Assembly (NCBI RefSeq): GCF_000565015.1
Contig: NZ_JDFF01000001.1
Coordinates: forward strand, 1-64,000
From: Porphyromonas catoniae ATCC 51270
GTDB taxonomy: Bacteria; Bacteroidota; Bacteroidia; Bacteroidales; Porphyromonadaceae
Length of the DNA: 64,000 bases
Reading direction: 5' to 3'
Shown here piece after piece: positions 25,940 through 35,208 of this stretch; position 1 is the first letter of the stretch; each line of letters starts with the position of its first letter. The position numbers were made by a program, and so were the translations under genes. Below the pieces are notes generated by a model. The model searched no databases. It was not told the DNA's origin and saw only the letters and a list, made by a program, of their open reading frames with translations.

Positions 25940-26759
25940 CGGTTATAAGAGGCTCCTCTTGCTCTTCCATAGATGGTGTAGGCTCGGAGATCGCTAGTGT
26001 CGTACGAGCGAAACTAAAGCTATCTACTGCTAGGAAGTGCCCTTTCAGGCTAGGAGCAAAGCCTCGCAAGCTCCCGTAGGCTGTACGCATCCTCTTCCCT
26101 GATGGTAGCTCTAGGGTAATCAGGTGAAGCCCCGAATGCTGAAGGGTCATTTGCTCTGAGATATGCGTGGAGTCAGCCAGATAAAGTTGTAGGCGAAGAA
26201 CAAGAGGTTTGCTTCCCTTCACCCCTAAGCCAAGCACTCGAACAGCAAATGTAACTCGTGTATTTGCTTCATAACTCTGATTAGGTGTGTAGGCGAAGGT
26301 TCGTTCAACATATCGCCCTGCTGGATAGTAGCTCACACTATCAGGCAATAGGTTTACCGAATCTATATCCCCTGCACGCCAACGCCAGAGTCTATTCTGG
26401 ACGCTATCTAGACTATCCACCTTACGCTTGAGTGGGGCTTGCCTGCTGGTGAGGTCATTTAGCGCATACTCATAGATCTTGGTATAGTTCTCCAACTCAT
26501 GCGTACTGTACCAGACAAGGGAGCTATCCCAGTCCTGTAGAGTGAGGCCATGCCGTGCTAGCAGAGCCTCATAACCAATAATACGCAAACTATCCGACAG
26601 TCCCTGCTCTGAGAACGAAGCCTCCGCCATAGCCATCTCACCCATGATACTCTGCATGGTGCGGACGTCTACTCGCTTCCAGCCTTGGGAGCGACAACCT
26701 ATCCCAACGCAGATCACGAGGAATAGGAGTGAAAGATAGGCTAGGAGCTTCGGTCGCAT
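25920..26759 (-). CDS. DUF4296 lipoprotein
   Basis: The 279-residue protein begins MRPKLLAYLSLLFLVICVGI followed by GC, a lipoprotein signal with its cysteine near residue 22. The next region (MQSIMGEMAMAEASFS and YTKIYEYALNDLTSRQAPLKRKVDSLD) is the DUF4296 domain. An acidic C-terminal tail ([15 protein letters not shown]) ends the protein. A start at 26780 is possible, but the inner one gives a normal signal peptide. The gene lies 23 bp after lspA, whose product would process its lipobox. Function unknown. Confidence 0.83.
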   Translation of the reverse strand: MRPKLLAYLSLLFLVICVGIGCRSQGWKRVDVRTMQSIMGEMAMAEASFSEQGLSDSLRIIGYEALLARHGLTLQDWDSSLVWYSTHELENYTKIYEYALNDLTSRQAPLKRKVDSLDSVQNRLWRWRAGDIDSVNLLPDSVSYYPAGRYVERTFAYTPNQSYEANTRVTFAVRVLGLGVKGSKPLVLRLQLYLADSTHISEQMTLQHSGLHLITLELPSGKRMRTAYGSLRGFAPSLKGHFLAVDSFSFARTTLAISEPTPSMEEQEEPLITDDTDDL

Positions 26760-26782
26760 GAAATGGACATCCGCGGGCATGG

Positions 26783-27451
26783 CTAAGCTTCTGGGGGAGT
26801 AGAGGAAGAATGCTTCTTCTTTTGAAGCAGCTCTAGGGCTGTGGTGCAGGTCTTACGGTAGAAGAGGAGCAAGGCAAGCACCCCAGTGGTGATGCAAGAG
26901 TCGGCGAAGTTGAAGATCGGACTAAAGAAGATAAAGGGTTCACCTGCATGGATAGGGCTCCAACTGGGATAGGTTGTCCGTATGATTGGGAAGTAGAGCA
27001 TGTCTACGACCTTACCTTGTAGGAAGTCCCCATAGCCCTGCCCCCAAGAGACCAGCTGTGCCACCGACCCATGGCTTGAGGTGAATACCTCTCCGTAGAA
27101 GAGGCAGTCTATGATATTACCGAAGCCTCCTGCTATGACGAGTGAGAGGCAGAGGTAAAAAGGTAGGCTGAACCGCCCTGTACGGATAATCCTGATGAGG
27201 AAGTATAGGCCTGCACTCATGGCTAGGATACGGAAGAGTGTCAGTAGGAGCTTACTCCCAATAGTAATCCCGTACGCCATCCCCTCGTTCTCCACGAAGT
27301 AGATCTTGAACCACGAGGTGATCTCGTGCATCTCACCCTCGATCATCGTCGTCTTGACCCAGATCTTAGTCACTTGATCAATGACTAGAAGTAGGACGAC
27401 AAATGCGAGGCAGATAAGTAGGTTGTTCCTTGTACCCTTGCCTTCGGTCAT
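26783..27451 (-). CDS. lspA: Lipoprotein signal peptidase (signal peptidase II)
   Basis: LspA cleaves diacylated prolipoproteins in the inner membrane. The 222-residue protein has four predicted helices. IDQVTKIWVK lies near residue 24, YFVENEGMAYGI near 51, GGFGNIIDCLFYGEV near 106 (first catalytic Asp), and FNFADSCITTGV near 177 (second catalytic Asp). It is somewhat longer than proteobacterial LspA because of an inserted loop near residues 120-160, a feature of Bacteroidota forms. The DksA-like gene ends 2 bp upstream. Confidence 0.95.
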   Translation of the reverse strand: MTEGKGTRNNLLICLAFVVLLLVIDQVTKIWVKTTMIEGEMHEITSWFKIYFVENEGMAYGITIGSKLLLTLFRILAMSAGLYFLIRIIRTGRFSLPFYLCLSLVIAGGFGNIIDCLFYGEVFTSSHGSVAQLVSWGQGYGDFLQGKVVDMLYFPIIRTTYPSWSPIHAGEPFIFFSPIFNFADSCITTGVLALLLFYRKTCTTALELLQKKKHSSSTPPEA

Positions 27452-27453
27452 GC

Positions 27454-27837
27454 TTATTTCTTCTCGTTGAGCTTTGCCTCTATGCTCAGAGTGGCGTGAG
27501 GCACAGCACGTAGGCGTTCCTTAGGGATGAGCTTACCCGTCTCACGGCAGATGCCATAGGTCTTATTCTCTATACGGCGTAGGGCAGCCTGGAGGTTGTG
27601 GATGAACTTCAGCAGACGCTCAGCCATACGTCCAGCCTCACCCTTGGAGAGCGAAGCTGCGCCTTCGTGGACAGCCTTAAAGGTAGGGAGCGTATCGGCT
27701 ACATCATTCTCCGAGGAGTTTGTTGCACTGCCTCGCAGCAGCTCGTAGTCCTTAATAGCCTGATCCAGTTTGTGTAGGATCAGATCCTTGAACTCCTGGA
27801 GTTCCTCGTCCGTGTAGGAGGTTTTTTCTGTACTCAT
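27454..27837 (-). CDS. TraR/DksA-family protein lacking the zinc-finger cysteines
   Basis: The 127-residue protein has the coiled-coil plus C-terminal globular layout of TraR/DksA RNA polymerase secondary-channel regulators. The finger region reads YGICRETGKLIPKERLRAVP. Only one of the four zinc-binding cysteines remains; the other positions are Thr, Ser and Ala. Metal-independent DksA variants are known in other bacteria. The gene lies 71 bp after ileS and 2 bp before lspA, an order conserved in Bacteroidota. A weak hairpin is present in the gap after ileS. Confidence 0.88.
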   Translation of the reverse strand: MSTEKTSYTDEELQEFKDLILHKLDQAIKDYELLRGSATNSSENDVADTLPTFKAVHEGAASLSKGEAGRMAERLLKFIHNLQAALRRIENKTYGICRETGKLIPKERLRAVPHATLSIEAKLNEKK

Positions 27838-27908
27838 GGGACAGTATAAATTAAATAGATGAGGAACGAGGAGCCTCAGAAGAGGCTTCCCTCGCTCTAC
27901 TTATTTCA

Positions 27909-30900
27909 CTAGTTGTTAGCCTGCTCAATGAAGATTGGGATGATTCGATCATCTATATCTAGCTCGAGGGTCGGAGTGAAGCCCATACGCTGGTCGATGC
28001 TGACGGCTTGTACCTCATGGGCGATGTAGGAGCCGTAGAGGGTAAGCACCTTCGCTAGCTCCTCATCCTCGGGCAGGAGGACTCGGATACGGTCACTGAC
28101 CTCGAAGCCACTCTGCTTCCTCAGATTCTGTATGCGGTTGATGAGTTCTCGTGCAGTACCCTCCAGGCGCAGCTCATCAGTGACCGTAATGTCTAGGGCA
28201 ATGGTGAGTGTCCCTTCGTTGGCCACGAGCCATCCGGGGATGTCCTCCGAATAGATATCCACATCCTCACGTTCGAGGGCGACCTCTGTGCCTGCAACAT
28301 TTAGGGAGAGCGTACCTGCACGCTCCAGCTCTAGGATCTGAGCCTGCTCAAGGGTAGAGAGTGCCTCTGCTAGGGGCTTCATGATCTTACCATAGCGTGG
28401 CCCTAGCTTCTTGAAGTCGGGGCGAATACGCTTGACGAGGATCCCTTCGCCTCCGTCCGATACGAACTGCAGTTCCTTGAGATTGACCTCGCTAAGGATC
28501 AATGGGATGATGGGCTCGATCGCAGCACGCTCCTCCGCACTCGTCACGGGGATCATAAGGCGCTGTAGGGGCTGACGCACCTTGATATTCACCTTACGTC
28601 TTAGGGCTAGCACCATAGAGCAGATGCTCTGTGCTAGGCTCATGCTTCGCTCTAGTTCGGCATTGATAGCAGAGCGATCTGCCACGGGGAAGTCTGCTAG
28701 GTGCACTGAGTGCTCCGTAGCATTCGTCCCTCGGCTGACGAGGTCTCGATAGAGCTGGTCAGCATAGAAGGGGGCAATAGGAGCCATGAGCTTCGCCACG
28801 GTGACCAAGCAGCGATAGAGAGTCTGGTAAGCGGAGAGCTTGTCGGTCGTCATCTCGCCTGCCCAGAAGCGGCGACGAGAGAGACGTACGTACCAGTTGC
28901 TCAGTTGCTCGGAGACGAAGTCCCCGATAGCACGAGCGGCCTTGGTGGGCTCGTAGTCCTCGAGATCACGGTCTACCTCTAGGATGAGGCTATTGAGGGC
29001 GGAGAGGATCCAGCGGTCAATCTCTGCTCGCTCGCTGAGGGACACTTCTGCAGCCTCTGCAGTGAAACCATCGAGGTTAGCATACAGAGCGAAGAACTGA
29101 TATGTATTATAGAGTGTGGCGAAGAACTTACGGCGCACCTCATCTATCCCCTCTAGATCAAACTTGAGGTTATCCCAAGGAGAGGAGTTGCTAATCATGT
29201 ACCAGCGTAGAGGATCTGAGCCGTATTCTTGGATTGTAGAGAAGGGGTCTACGGCGTTGCCGAGACGCTTACTCATCTTGTTCCCATTCTTGTCTAGTAC
29301 GAGGCCGTTAGAGATAACAGCCTTGTAGGAGCTCTGGTGGGAGACCATCGTGGCGATGGCGTGAAGGGTGAAGAACCATCCACGGGTCTGGTCTACACCC
29401 TCTGCGATGAAGTCCGCAGGGAAGGCTCGGCCACTCTCCAGCAGGTCCTTATTCTCGAAGGGGTAGTGTAGCTGGGCATAGGGCATAGCACCTGAGTCAA
29501 ACCATACATCGATGAGGTCTGTCTCCCTGCGCATAGGCTTACCTGAGGGTGAGACGAGGATGAACTCATCCACATAGGGACGATGCAGGTCGATCTTGTC
29601 GTAGTTCTCCTGTGTATAGAGGCCGGGGGTAAAGTCTGCCCAAGGGTTCTTCTGCATGAAACCTGCCTGCACGGAGCGTTCTATCTCGTTGTAGAGCTCC
29701 TCGACAGAGCTGATGCAGATCTCCTCCTGCCCATCCTCTGTACGCCATATAGGTAGGGGGGTACCCCAATAGCGGCTACGGGAGAGGTTCCAGTCCTGGA
29801 GGTTCTCCAGCCACTTGCCAAAGCGTCCAGAGCCAGTGCTCTCGGGCTTCCAATTGATTTTATTATTGAGCTCCATCATCTCTTCCCTACATGCAGTGGT
29901 GCGTATGAACCAACTGTCTAGAGGGTAGTAGAGGACGGGCTTGTCTGTTCTCCAGCAGTGGGGATAGGAGTGTACGTGCTTCTCGATGCGGAAGACCTTA
30001 CCCTGCCCCTTGAGGTGTAGTGCTATGGAGACATCTAGGCTCTCATCGCTCTCGGTGAGGGTCTCATCGTAGGCATTCTTGACAAATCGTCCAGCAAACT
30101 CGCCGTAGGCATCGACGTTCACTGAGGACAGTACGAACTGAGGGTCGAGGTCCTCTATACGGTAAAGTCGCCCACGCATGTCCACCATCGGACGCTCGTT
30201 GCCGTCTCTGTCTCGGACGAGGAGTGCCCCGATATTGCTCTGCTTGGCTACCTTGTTGTCATCAGCCCCGAAGGTAGGAGCGATGTGTACGATCCCCGTA
30301 CCATCACTCGTGGTAACGAAGTCACCTGAGATCACTCGGAAGGCATCCCCATTAGGGGTCATCCAGGGAAGTAGCTGCTCGTAGTGCATACCCACGAGTT
30401 CACTACCCTGCCAGCGTCCGACGATCTGATAGGGGAGCTCCTTATCGCCCTTTTGGTAAGCCTGTAGTGCCTCTTCTCCCTCAAGCTCCTGAGCGAAGAG
30501 GGTATGCAACAGGGGCAGAGCTAGGACTATCGTGATGGGGTCACCGCTATAGGGGTTGAAGGTGCGTACGGCTACGTATTCGATCGTAGGCCCGACACAG
30601 AGAGCGGTGTTGGAGGGAAGTGTCCAGGGGGTTGTCGTCCAAGCGAGGAAGTAGGCAGCCCCGTGACCCTTCATCTCTTCCTTGGGATCCAGGATGGGGA
30701 ACTGTGCGATACAGGTCGTATCCTTCACGTCCCGATAGCATCCGGGCTGGTTCAGTTCGTGGGTACTGAGTCCGGTACCAGCTGCGGGGGAGTAGGGTTG
30801 TATGGTGTAGCCTTTGTAGAGTAGCCCCTTCTTGTAGATGACGCTAAGGAGATACCAAAGACTCTCTATATATCTATTGTCATAGGTGATGTAGGGGTGC

Positions 30901-31340
30901 TTCATGTCCACCCAGTAGCCCATGAGACGTGTCAGTTCCTCCCATTCCTGAGTGTACTTCATCACCTCACGGCGACAAGCCGCATTGTAGTCAGCGACAC
31001 TGATACTCTTGCCGATGTCTTCCTTGGTGATCCCGAGGGCTTTCTCTACGCCTAGCTCCACGGGCAAGCCATGGGTATCCCAGCCTGCCTTACGGTCTAC
31101 ACGATAGCCCTTCATCGTCTTATACCGACAGAAGATATCCTTGATTGAGCGAGCCATGACGTGGTGAATACCCGGCATACCATTAGCAGAGGGTGGGCCT
31201 TCGTAGAAGACAAACGAGGGAGCACCCTCTCTCAGTGCTAGGCTTCGGGCGAAGAGATCTTCTTCTTGCCACTGGTGCAGGACCTTCTGGTTGATCCCTG
31301 CTAGCAGTAAGCTCTCGTATTCAGGGAACTTATGGCTCAT
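27909..31340 (-). CDS. ileS: Isoleucine-tRNA ligase
   Basis: IleS charges tRNA-Ile and edits misactivated valine. The 1143-residue protein carries PSANGMPGIHHV (HIGH equivalent, residues 50-61), an editing domain including TTPWTLPSNTALCV, and NGNKMSKRLGN (KMSKS loop). The C-terminal region has no cysteine cluster, matching the long, eukaryote-like IleS clade rather than the zinc-containing E. coli type. It heads the ileS-dksA-like-lspA-DUF4296-hypothetical-gltX-waaA cluster. Confidence 0.96.
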   Translation of the reverse strand: MSHKFPEYESLLLAGINQKVLHQWQEEDLFARSLALREGAPSFVFYEGPPSANGMPGIHHVMARSIKDIFCRYKTMKGYRVDRKAGWDTHGLPVELGVEKALGITKEDIGKSISVADYNAACRREVMKYTQEWEELTRLMGYWVDMKHPYITYDNRYIESLWYLLSVIYKKGLLYKGYTIQPYSPAAGTGLSTHELNQPGCYRDVKDTTCIAQFPILDPKEEMKGHGAAYFLAWTTTPWTLPSNTALCVGPTIEYVAVRTFNPYSGDPITIVLALPLLHTLFAQELEGEEALQAYQKGDKELPYQIVGRWQGSELVGMHYEQLLPWMTPNGDAFRVISGDFVTTSDGTGIVHIAPTFGADDNKVAKQSNIGALLVRDRDGNERPMVDMRGRLYRIEDLDPQFVLSSVNVDAYGEFAGRFVKNAYDETLTESDESLDVSIALHLKGQGKVFRIEKHVHSYPHCWRTDKPVLYYPLDSWFIRTTACREEMMELNNKINWKPESTGSGRFGKWLENLQDWNLSRSRYWGTPLPIWRTEDGQEEICISSVEELYNEIERSVQAGFMQKNPWADFTPGLYTQENYDKIDLHRPYVDEFILVSPSGKPMRRETDLIDVWFDSGAMPYAQLHYPFENKDLLESGRAFPADFIAEGVDQTRGWFFTLHAIATMVSHQSSYKAVISNGLVLDKNGNKMSKRLGNAVDPFSTIQEYGSDPLRWYMISNSSPWDNLKFDLEGIDEVRRKFFATLYNTYQFFALYANLDGFTAEAAEVSLSERAEIDRWILSALNSLILEVDRDLEDYEPTKAARAIGDFVSEQLSNWYVRLSRRRFWAGEMTTDKLSAYQTLYRCLVTVAKLMAPIAPFYADQLYRDLVSRGTNATEHSVHLADFPVADRSAINAELERSMSLAQSICSMVLALRRKVNIKVRQPLQRLMIPVTSAEERAAIEPIIPLILSEVNLKELQFVSDGGEGILVKRIRPDFKKLGPRYGKIMKPLAEALSTLEQAQILELERAGTLSLNVAGTEVALEREDVDIYSEDIPGWLVANEGTLTIALDITVTDELRLEGTARELINRIQNLRKQSGFEVSDRIRVLLPEDEELAKVLTLYGSYIAHEVQAVSIDQRMGFTPTLELDIDDRIIPIFIEQANN

Positions 31341-31428
31341 ATATCTGTACCTGTTATAAATATGTAGTGGGCAAGAGCGACTGCTACAGCAGCCTATCCT
31401 CCCCCGCAGTATATACTAAAAAACGCTA

Positions 31429-31436
31429 CAAAGATA
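31429..31436 (-). promoter_or_regulatory. -7 box (TATCTTTG) for the ileS cluster
   Basis: The minus-strand TATCTTTG is 88 bp before the ileS start and fits TAnnTTTG. Confidence 0.5.
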
Positions 31437-31707
31437 CATTTTTACCCCATACGACCCGAAAGGTAGACCTCGCTCTACCCTTCCCCTTTTGCCACGATGT
31501 AGGCGTACAAAAAGGATTAGATGAGCCTTCCTGCTCCTCGAGCGTGAGCATATACCACACCCCTTTCTGTCCTTGCTCTCATACAAATTGAGAAGAATAC
31601 TCAGCCTTACCAGAAAAGCCACCCCGCCTCTCCTTCATTTATCCCTCATAGCCCCTCTCTGGGTCTCCTCCCTCCCCTAGAATAGGATTGTTTCACTCCC
31701 CCTAAAT

Positions 31708-31793
31708 AGTTATCCCCGTAACCTCGGAGGAGGTTACGGGGATAACCCCCTAGAGGTTCCCTCAGTACCTCTTATGAGATTACGAGGATACCT
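31708..31793. repeat. Family B palindromic array B3
   Basis: Four units start at 31708, 31731, 31754 and 31777 (exact 23-bp period). Units 1 and 3 have inverted centres relative to 2 and 4. Units 1 and 2 together form a strong inverted repeat. The array lies between the porT-like gene end and the ileS promoter. Confidence 0.87.
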
Positions 31794-31836
31794 ATCTGAG
31801 GGCTTATCTATTGGGGTAAAAGCACCCTAGGAAACC

Positions 31837-32559
31837 CTACTCAAAGCTAAAGGAGAGAAGAACCATACGAGACGCTGCTCGCTCAATGGCGTGTGTGTAG
31901 TAGATGCGATGGTCATCACGAAGGTCTGTACGCTTGGCATCTAAGGCGTTCGAGAGTCCGTAGCTCAAGGTAAGCTGGGGTGAGAGCTTGAAGAGGCGAA
32001 AGTACAGGTCACAGCCAAAGCCAAGCATGGCCCCATAATCCAATGCCTTTAGCCTCAGCACATCCCCCCTTCGTCCACCGAGGAAACTACCAGCATAAAT
32101 CCCAGCAGAGATGAACGGACGTATATTGCCGAGGCGCATCGCCCCCCACTTCAACTCCAGTGGCAGAGTCACGGAATGCATCTTCACCGAGTGGCTAGCA
32201 ACCCGACTGCGCCCATCCGTATAGTCCACCTCCGTCTCCCCCAGATGAAGCGTGGGCATGAGCCGAAGCTCAAGACTAGGTACAAGCACTACCCCACCGA
32301 TAACCCCCACACTAAAGCCAGGCTGGTAGCTCGGGGTATCTGCCCAGAGTGACGTACCCTCGGGTGTCATATAGCCTCGGTTCGTGATCCTGAGATCAGG
32401 GGCGTGCATCCCAAGCCTAAAGCCCAGATAGTACTTGCGCAGATCAACGTAGGGCTGGTGCTGAATTACCTCCCTTTGCGCCCAAGCCTGCCCCCCTCCC
32501 GAACAGACGGAGACAAAGAGGGTCAAACCAGCACACAACAGGGAGAAGGGACGACGCAT
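31837..32559 (-). CDS. porT: PorT-like outer membrane protein (type IX secretion)
   Basis: PorT is an outer membrane barrel needed for type IX secretion of gingipain-type cargo. This 240-residue protein has a signal peptide (residues 1-27, ending AWAQ) and amphipathic beta strands. Its landmarks match the PorT/SprT family: YLGFRLGMHAPDLRI near residue 44, PGFSVGVIGGVV near 80, SLELRLMPTLHLGE near 94, and a terminal LLSFSFE strand. The gene is 20 bp after an ECF sigma factor and near porX. The assignment rests on motif memory, and a generic barrel is the alternative. Confidence 0.72.
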   Translation of the reverse strand: MRRPFSLLCAGLTLFVSVCSGGGQAWAQREVIQHQPYVDLRKYYLGFRLGMHAPDLRITNRGYMTPEGTSLWADTPSYQPGFSVGVIGGVVLVPSLELRLMPTLHLGETEVDYTDGRSRVASHSVKMHSVTLPLELKWGAMRLGNIRPFISAGIYAGSFLGGRRGDVLRLKALDYGAMLGFGCDLYFRLFKLSPQLTLSYGLSNALDAKRTDLRDDHRIYYTHAIERAASRMVLLSFSFE

Positions 32560-32579
32560 AGGGAGATGGAGTGGACGGG

Positions 32580-33161
32580 TTAAGAGCGCATGTGCCGCTT
32601 GAGGTGACCTAGTGCATAGCGCATGCGTCCGAGGGCAGTATTGATACTGACACCCGTTTGCTCTGCGATTTCCTTGAAGCTAAGTTCCTCCCAATAGCGC
32701 AGGCGCACGACCTCCTGTTGCTCGGCAGAGAGGCTACTGATACCCGCACTGAGCTCGGAGAGGTGCTCTCGGAAGATGATTGCCTCCTCCGCGCTGAGAT
32801 CACCAGAGGCTACCTGCAACGTCTGTACAACGCCCTCAGGATTGTCACTCTCAAGAGGCTGGGAGGTGCCACGAGCTTTCTGCCTACGGAAGTAGTCAAT
32901 CACAAGGTTATGTGCCACCCTACCTAGCCAGCTCTTGAACTTACCCTCGGCCGTGTACCGACCTTGTCTGATGGTAAGCATGACCTTGATGAAGACGTCT
33001 TGAAAGACATCCTCTACTTGGTCTTCGTCAGAGATGGAAAAGCGGATAAAGGTGTGCACGTAGGCATCGTGCCTCGTTAGTAGCTCGTTGAAAGCCTCAT
33101 CGCAACCTTTAGCATAGAGATGAACGAGTTCATCATCCTTCATGCCTTCATATCGTTTCAT
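32580..33161 (-). CDS. ECF-type RNA polymerase sigma factor
   Basis: The 193-residue protein has sigma region 2 (HDAYVHTFIRFSISDEDQVEDVFQDVFIKV) and region 4 (LSAEQQEVVRLRYWEELSFKEIAEQTGVSINTALGRMRY). There is no region 3, as expected of ECF factors. I chose the start at 33161 (MKRYEG); MKDDELVHLY at 33143 is also possible. It is cotranscribed with the porT-like gene and divergent from porX. In P. gingivalis PorX works with an ECF factor called SigP; whether this is that orthologue cannot be settled by eye. No anti-sigma gene is adjacent. Confidence 0.9.
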   Translation of the reverse strand: MKRYEGMKDDELVHLYAKGCDEAFNELLTRHDAYVHTFIRFSISDEDQVEDVFQDVFIKVMLTIRQGRYTAEGKFKSWLGRVAHNLVIDYFRRQKARGTSQPLESDNPEGVVQTLQVASGDLSAEEAIIFREHLSELSAGISSLSAEQQEVVRLRYWEELSFKEIAEQTGVSINTALGRMRYALGHLKRHMRS

Positions 33162-33648
33162 TGTCGTCTTGTTTTTAAGCCCTGATACTCCGGTCGGCAT
33201 AGGGTAATCACCCCGAGAACACGGCATCAAAGGCTCGACTATACATTATTCAGATATGTAGAGTTGCTTCTATAGGCGCTTTCAGCTTGTTGTACTAACT
33301 AATTCTATGATGGTTGATAAATGTATTCCCTTACGCATCAAGGGCTTTACTGATTGCAAATTAAATGATATGTTTCGATAGTTCCAAATCATAGCTCCCC
33401 TAAAGTAGCTGAAGGGCAGGCAAATGGGAGACAGGGAGACCCTTAGTCAAGATGAACATAAACCCATAATTATCAATCATATAAAACAAAAATATAGACA
33501 GGCAATAGGACAAGTATATTCCCCTCTATATCCTCCCTATCGATACCTCTGCCGACGTCTCACTCAAGACCTATTCCGACGAATAATGTATCTTAGTGGT
33601 GCATTTGCTTCGTTATTACACTAAAGTTTTTTCCCTTCCACCAAAAGA
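33162..33648. other. Divergent regulatory region between the sigma factor and porX
   Basis: This 487-bp gap holds the promoters of both the ECF sigma-porT unit and the porX-HAD unit. It is AT-rich, with no repeat array, RNA gene or strong hairpin. A TATCTTAG at 33589-33596, 52 bp before porX, is an imperfect -7 candidate. Confidence 0.4.
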
Positions 33649-35202
33649 ATGAGTACAAACAAGGTATATCAAATCCTCTGGGCAGACGATGAAATCGACC
33701 TGCTCAAGCCCCATATCCTCTTCCTCCAGAGCAAGGGCTACGAAGTAACGCCTGTCCTTAGTGGCAATGACGCAATAGATGCAGTGCAGAACCAGAGCTT
33801 CGACCTCATCTTCCTCGACGAACACATGCCTGGCTTAACAGGGCTAGATACCCTACAGCGCATCAAAGAGCTCGCCCCATTCGTCCCCATTGTCATGGTG
33901 ACCAAGAGCGAAGAAGAGGAACTGATGAATCAGGCAATCGGTGGTAAAATCACAGACTACCTAATCAAGCCAGTAAATCCCAATCAGCTCCTCCTTTCAC
34001 TGAAGAAGAACTTGCATCAAAGCTCTATCATCAACGAGGCAATGACGATGAACTATCGCCAAGAGTTCGCCCAACTCAGTGCCCAGATGAGTGACCGTCT
34101 CAGCCTAGAGGAGTGGAAGGAACTCTACCGACGCCTCGTCCACTGGGAGCTCGAGCTAGAGAATGGAGATACCCAGATGAGTGAACTGCTGGAGATGCAG
34201 AAGTCCGAGGCTGGACGTCTCTTCTGCCGCTTCATTGCCCGTAATTACGAAGGCTGGATACGAGAGCCATCTACTCGCCCGATCATGAGCCCAGACCTAT
34301 TCAAGACAAAGGTCTTCCCCCTCCTTGATGCAGGCGAGAAGGTCTTCTTCATCTTGATCGATAACTTCCGCTATGACCAGTGGGAGACAGTCAAGGGGAT
34401 GCTGAGTGAGTTCTACACCTTCGATGAAGACCTTTATCTCTCGATCCTGCCAACAGCGACGCAGTATGCTCGCAATGCCATCTTCTCGGGGCTCATGCCC
34501 CTTGATATCGCCAAGATGTTCCCCGACCTGTGGGTAGACGAAGAGAGTGAAGAGGGAAAGAACCTCAACGAAGAGCCAATGATCCAAACACTCTTGCAGC
34601 GTTATCGCAAGAACTATACCTTCTCTTACAACAAGGTCTATGAAGCACGCTTCGGTGAACGATTACTCGGTGGTCTAAATGGGCTCAAGCAGTACCCTCT
34701 GAACGTGATTGTGCTTAACTTCGTCGATATGCTCTCGCATGCACGTACCGAGAGCAAGATGATTCGTGAGCTAGCAAACACAGAGGCTGCCTACCGCTCG
34801 CTGACGAAGAGTTGGTTCCGCCACTCCACAACCTACAACCTCTTCAAGCACATCGCAGAGATGGGCTATCGGGTCATCCTCACGACTGACCATGGTACCA
34901 TCCGAGTGAACAACCCCGTGAAGATCATCGGCGACAAGAACACGAACACCAACCTTAGGTACAAGGTAGGCAAGTCCCTATCCTATAATCCCAAGGAGGT
35001 ATATGAAATCGCAGTACCTGCTAAGATTGGCTTACCCCAAGTAAACCTCTCTGACAAGTATGTCTTCTCCTATGGGAACGATTTCTTTGCCTACCCCAAC
35101 AACTACAACTACTACGTGCAGTACTATAAAGATACCTTCCAGCACGGAGGGATCTCGATGGAGGAAATGCTCATCCCCATCATCACCATGCAACCCAAAT
35201 AA
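33649..35202 (+). CDS. porX: PorX: response regulator with PglZ domain
   Basis: PorX is the response regulator of type IX secretion and pairs with the sensor kinase PorY. The 517-residue protein has an N-terminal receiver domain (residues 5-125) with acidic pocket DDE 13-15, phosphoacceptor D57 (FLDEHMPG) and conserved K108 (IKPVNP). A C-terminal PglZ/alkaline-phosphatase-like domain follows, with FILIDNFRYDQWE, NFVDMLSHAR, TTDHGTI and FQHGGISMEEML metal-site motifs. It is not a simple DNA-binding regulator. The next gene starts 6 bp after its stop. porY is not in the window. Confidence 0.93.
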   Translation: MSTNKVYQILWADDEIDLLKPHILFLQSKGYEVTPVLSGNDAIDAVQNQSFDLIFLDEHMPGLTGLDTLQRIKELAPFVPIVMVTKSEEEELMNQAIGGKITDYLIKPVNPNQLLLSLKKNLHQSSIINEAMTMNYRQEFAQLSAQMSDRLSLEEWKELYRRLVHWELELENGDTQMSELLEMQKSEAGRLFCRFIARNYEGWIREPSTRPIMSPDLFKTKVFPLLDAGEKVFFILIDNFRYDQWETVKGMLSEFYTFDEDLYLSILPTATQYARNAIFSGLMPLDIAKMFPDLWVDEESEEGKNLNEEPMIQTLLQRYRKNYTFSYNKVYEARFGERLLGGLNGLKQYPLNVIVLNFVDMLSHARTESKMIRELANTEAAYRSLTKSWFRHSTTYNLFKHIAEMGYRVILTTDHGTIRVNNPVKIIGDKNTNTNLRYKVGKSLSYNPKEVYEIAVPAKIGLPQVNLSDKYVFSYGNDFFAYPNNYNYYVQYYKDTFQHGGISMEEMLIPIITMQPK

Positions 35203-35208
35203 GTTTAG

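Noticed and set aside
31367-31591. 74-residue frame upstream of ileS
   Set aside because: It covers the ileS promoter region and has no recognisable domain or coding bias.
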